Source: Desulfosporosinus hippei DSM 8344
Lineage (GTDB): Bacteria > Bacillota > Desulfitobacteriia > Desulfitobacteriales > Desulfitobacteriaceae
Length of the DNA stretch: 64,000 nt
Direction of reading: 5' to 3'
NCBI RefSeq assembly: GCF_900100785.1
Contig: NZ_FNCP01000001.1
Location: 186,001 to 250,000 of the forward strand
In this document: positions 61,540 to 64,000 of the stretch, one piece after another
Layout: every line of letters starts with the position of its first letter
How positions within the stretch are numbered: the first letter of the stretch is position 1
The notes under the pieces: model-generated
Told to the model about the DNA's origin: nothing
The model's database searches: none
The model's input: only the letters and a program-made list of their open reading frames with translations
Translations under genes and position numbers: made by a program

Positions 61540-62527
61540 CTTGTTCCCCTCCTTCCTCAATAATTTCTGTAATCTGAACAGCCAGATGTTCTCCGTGTAA
61601 CCCCGGAAGAGATTTGAATTTCATGAAATCTCCCACATAGATTGGCAACGGATCCTTTACGGATTGATTCAATGGTATGACATCCCCTTTAGCCAGCTCC
61701 AACAGGTCTCTGACTAGAATCTCTGAATGACCCAGGAAAGCGACCATATCCACCTTAGCCCATTCAATTTTTTTGCGAATCGCTTGTACTTGTTCGGGAG
61801 ATGTGACTTTAGCCTCTGTAGAAAAGAGGAAAAAAGTACTTAATTTATCTAAGATAGGTTCCAGTACGAGATAGGGCATACAGATATTAATCATCCCTAT
61901 TGCCTCACCAATCTTAACCTCTAGAGTAATCAGCACAACCATTTCATTGGGAGCAACAATTTGAGTGAACTGAGGATTTGACTCCATGGACAAAAACTGT
62001 GGTTTTAGCTCGTATACTTCTGCCCATGCCTCTTCAGTGATATTAATCATCTGAACTAAACGATTTTCAATAATAGTCTTTTCTATCTCCGTTAGGTCTC
62101 GATTCTTCTCAGTTCCTTCCCCTTGTCCCCCTAAAAGACGGTCCACCACCGCAAAGGTGAGAGATGGGCTAAGCTCTAATAATAGCGTACCTTCTAAAGG
62201 ACTTAAGGAATACAAAGCTAAACAAGTGGGATTGGGCAAGGATCGAATAAACTCATCATAAGTGATTTGCTCAATTGATATAACTGAACTCTCAACAACC
62301 GAATGCAAGTTCCCAGAAAAGAAAGTTGTAAGCCCTCTGCAAAAATTCTCATGAATATTGTGCAGGGAGTGAATCTGATCTTTGGAAAACTTATTCGGAC
62401 GCTTAAAATCATACACTCGAATCCTTTTTTGGGTCTTAGTTGTCTTCATTTCCTCAACGTCGACTTGTCCATCGGACAGCGCATTGAGCAAAGCATCAAT
62501 TTCAGCTTGGGACAAGACGTCTCCCAT
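61532..62527 (-). CDS. fliM: flagellar motor switch protein FliM
   Basis: A 331-residue motor switch protein. The N-terminal LSQAEIDALLNAL binds CheY-P. The middle domain (about 45-230) contains RPNKFSKDQIHSLHNIHENF and LPNPTCLALYSL, and the C-terminal SpoA domain (about 255-328) has LLELAKGDVIPLNQS. I choose ATG at 62527 with AGGGGGG upstream. Confidence 0.95.
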   Translation of the reverse strand: MGDVLSQAEIDALLNALSDGQVDVEEMKTTKTQKRIRVYDFKRPNKFSKDQIHSLHNIHENFCRGLTTFFSGNLHSVVESSVISIEQITYDEFIRSLPNPTCLALYSLSPLEGTLLLELSPSLTFAVVDRLLGGQGEGTEKNRDLTEIEKTIIENRLVQMINITEEAWAEVYELKPQFLSMESNPQFTQIVAPNEMVVLITLEVKIGEAIGMINICMPYLVLEPILDKLSTFFLFSTEAKVTSPEQVQAIRKKIEWAKVDMVAFLGHSEILVRDLLELAKGDVIPLNQSVKDPLPIYVGDFMKFKSLPGLHGEHLAVQITEIIEEGGEQDG

Positions 62528-62543
62528 CAAATCCCCCCCTTCA

Positions 62544-62677
62544 ATTCGATTTTCAATATTCGCTAGTCGTGGTTGGAATTATATTCTCAGAAATGTGGTA
62601 AAACCACATACTCTTTTGATAATTAGGCACAATGATTCCCGTATTCCCGTTTTTTTCGACGCCGAACATCGAACCGC
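62544..62677. repeat. facing heptad arrays in the fliL-fliM gap
   Basis: Array 1 (62544-62578): ATTCGAT, TTTCAAT, ATTCGCT, AGTCGTG, GTTGGAA. Array 2 (62657-62677), inverted: CGACGCC, GAACATC, GAACCGC. The second ends 2 nt from the fliL stop. Between them ATGTGGT and ACCACAT (about 62593-62608) form another hairpin. Confidence 0.8.
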
Positions 62678-62678
62678 G

Positions 62679-63113
62679 TTATTGGTAGACCAAGGATAAA
62701 AACAGCACATCCGTTACATGATTTTCAGCGACCTCATTCAGCTTTTCCACTAAATCTTCACGTAACTTTTCTCGACCTGTGGAATTTTGTACATCTGCAA
62801 GAGTTTTATTCGCTAAAACAGTATTGACCCGGTCCTTTAAAAACGCGTCTTCCTCTTTCAACGTCTCCGCTACCTTATCATCAGTCACTTGGACGGTTAT
62901 TGAAGCCTTGAGAAAGCCCCCGCCTTGCAAGTTCACTGTAAACTCCCCAATGGGAAGCAACGGTCCGGTCTTTTTAGTTTCCTTAACATGAGCCTTAGAA
63001 CTTTCCTCCGAAGTCCCCAAGAAAAACTTTTGAACTCCGAGAGTTCCTCCGGTTCCAAGACCCACTCCTATGAATAAGGCAAGGATCACAAAAATTAAGG
63101 ATTTTCGGTTCAT
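62679..63113 (-). CDS. fliL: flagellar basal-body protein FliL
   Basis: FliL is a motor-associated membrane protein that affects torque. The 144-residue protein has one N-terminal membrane helix (about 6-26) and a periplasmic-type FliL domain with GEFTVNLQGGGFLKASITVQV and the C-terminal VTDVLFLSLV. I choose ATG at 63113 with GGAGGAGC upstream, 4 nt after flbD. motA/motB, often found between flbD and fliL, are absent. Confidence 0.9.
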   Translation of the reverse strand: MNRKSLIFVILALFIGVGLGTGGTLGVQKFFLGTSEESSKAHVKETKKTGPLLPIGEFTVNLQGGGFLKASITVQVTDDKVAETLKEEDAFLKDRVNTVLANKTLADVQNSTGREKLREDLVEKLNEVAENHVTDVLFLSLVYQ

Positions 63114-63117
63114 AATC

Positions 63118-63321
63118 TTATTGCTCCTCCACTTTATAAGTCTGATAACAACGTCTGCGGAATTCGGCAATACGTTCGATGAGAACTTCGATTGCCTCTG
63201 ATACCACGTATTTATTTCCTCCCGTTAAGGTAATGACCGTATCCGGGGTTTCTTCCATTAGTTCAATTAGGTCGGGATTCAAAGCAAATTGTTTTCCATT
63301 TAAACGAGTAACATAAATCAT
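63118..63321 (-). CDS. flbD: flagellar FlbD family protein
   Basis: A 67-residue FlbD (YlzI-like) protein of flagellar operons. It shows the conserved pattern VTRLNGKQFALNPDLIELME and TPDTVITLTGGNKYVV. Its role is unknown. I choose ATG at 63321 with AAGGG eight bases upstream. Confidence 0.92.
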   Translation of the reverse strand: MIYVTRLNGKQFALNPDLIELMEETPDTVITLTGGNKYVVSEAIEVLIERIAEFRRRCYQTYKVEEQ

Positions 63322-63364
63322 AACTTCATCCCTTCCGATCATCATAAATCACAAACTACTATAA

Positions 63365-63823
63365 CTAGACAAGTTCACTGATAGCTTTTCTGCCAAGCCA
63401 ATGAAGGACTTGTCCAGTCTCATCAAGTATCTTTTGTTCCTTCTGCAACTCAGCTTCTCGAAAGGCGGTTGCTTGTTTCTCTTTGAGACGCTCGTACTTT
63501 TCCACTTCACGATGTGCTTCCAATAAATAATTTCGGGATTTCTCTAAGATAATTTCTTGTTCTCGCTCTCTTGCTTCACATTGACGAAGCTTCCGTTTTT
63601 GTTCCAATGCATATACCTGGCAAATTCCCAGTTCTTCCGGGCGGTGCCGTCCGGCCTCCCGCTGGCCTTCTTGGGCTTCGTGATAACATGTTTGTTGATT
63701 CTTTAAGGCTTGAACGTAGTTCTGCCAACGCTGGAGTTCCGAAGCGTACTCTTGTTGGGCTGATTCGAAGACCTGTTGAGCTATCTGAAGGCTTGCATCT
63801 AAGCGAAACCGAAATCGCGCCAT
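63365..63823 (-). CDS. fliJ: flagellar export chaperone FliJ
   Basis: FliJ is a coiled-coil protein that links the FliI ATPase with FlhA. The 152-residue product is almost entirely alpha-helical and charged, beginning FRFRLDASLQIAQQ, with long Gln/Glu-rich heptads. ATG at 63823 has AAGGAG eight bases upstream. It follows fliI by 29 nt. Confidence 0.88.
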   Translation of the reverse strand: MARFRFRLDASLQIAQQVFESAQQEYASELQRWQNYVQALKNQQTCYHEAQEGQREAGRHRPEELGICQVYALEQKRKLRQCEAREREQEIILEKSRNYLLEAHREVEKYERLKEKQATAFREAELQKEQKILDETGQVLHWLGRKAISELV

Positions 63824-63852
63824 TGCTTTCACTCCTTTATCCGTTGCCCACC

Positions 63853-64000
63853 CTAACTAAAAATCCCTTGCAATTGTTTAAGCATCTCCTGATAGATAAC
63901 ATATTCGTCGACCATTTGCCGAGAAAATCCTTGAATACGATCCATATGTGCAATAGCAGCATCAATCTTTGGATTACTTCCCGGAGTATACGCCCCAATA
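63853..64000 (-). CDS. fliI: flagellum-specific ATP synthase FliI, C-terminal end
   Basis: The minus-strand frame from the right edge to TAG at 63853 encodes about 49 residues, including AYTPGSNPKIDAAI and QMVDEYV. This is the typical C-terminus of FliI (YxxGSxPxIDxAI). The rest of the gene lies beyond the window. Position just before fliJ agrees. Confidence 0.88.
   Translation of the reverse strand, partial: IGAYTPGSNPKIDAAIAHMDRIQGFSRQMVDEYVIYQEMLKQLQGIFS

Noticed and set aside
20213-62677. CRISPR array interpretation of the heptad repeats
   Set aside because: Units are 7 bp without unique spacers and no cas gene is near.
1-64000. Prophage, integron or intact transposon
   Set aside because: No integrase, transposase, capsid or terminase homologue was seen; gene content is chromosomal.

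Overview
This window looks like chromosomal DNA of a spore-forming, motile, anaerobic member of the Firmicutes, most like Desulfosporosinus or Desulfitobacterium (Peptococcaceae and relatives). The reasons are moderate-to-low GC, a division and cell-wall cluster whose transpeptidase is SpoVD-like with a PASTA domain, a MurE with the meso-diaminopimelate motif, YlbF and MecA homologues, a clostridial 2[4Fe-4S] ferredoxin, selenocysteine machinery and a large flagellar operon with FlbD, FliY, CheC and CheD. This assignment is inference from gene content; no 16S gene is present. Almost every gene is on the minus strand; the plus strand carries only a Na/Pi-cotransporter-like gene and a small zinc-ribbon gene. 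I saw no tRNA, rRNA, CRISPR array, prophage or intact insertion sequence.

Region 1 (1-9.7 kb) is the dcw cluster, transcribed mraZ - rsmH - ftsL - spoVD - murE - murF - mraY - PAS protein - murD (cut by the left edge). Upstream of mraZ lie 10-bp-spaced GTGGG repeats, the expected MraZ operator. A stand-alone PAS protein between mraY and murD is unusual.

Region 2 (10-39 kb) holds housekeeping and accessory genes: dihydrolipoyl dehydrogenase, a LysM protein with a Met-Gln-Gly repeat tract, a DUF1858 redox protein, a MetE/UroD-like protein, a membrane protein with a catalytically degenerate GH2 region, PerR, ferredoxin, a MoxR/VWA pair, BshA, YlbF, a PHP phosphatase, TldD/TldE, GNAT, MobB/MoeA, FapA, an LCP protein, BshC, and selA-selD. 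The annotated-looking start of selD hides an in-frame UGA. Reading through it gives a selenoprotein SelD with Sec25 and two hairpins right after the UGA. BshA plus BshC suggest bacillithiol synthesis.

Region 3 (39-64 kb) contains MecA, a rubredoxin-like mini-protein, a secreted repeat protein and then a flagellar operon transcribed fliI(partial) - fliJ - flbD - fliL - fliM - fliY - cheY - fliO - fliP - fliQ - fliR - flhB - flhA - flhF - flhG - pilZ - cheC - cheD - small membrane protein - sigD - fliK - flgD - flgE - flgG - flgB - flgF-like - lytic transglycosylase. cheA, cheB and cheW are absent from their usual place, and flgB sits far from flgC/fliE, which are not in the window.

The most novel-looking signal is a family of tandem 7-bp repeats (core TTCGNNN / NNNCGAA) in at least seven intergenic gaps, several inside the flagellar operon. 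In three gaps two arrays face each other: one just after the upstream stop codon, the other just before the downstream ribosome-binding site, so the transcript could fold into an intercistronic hairpin.
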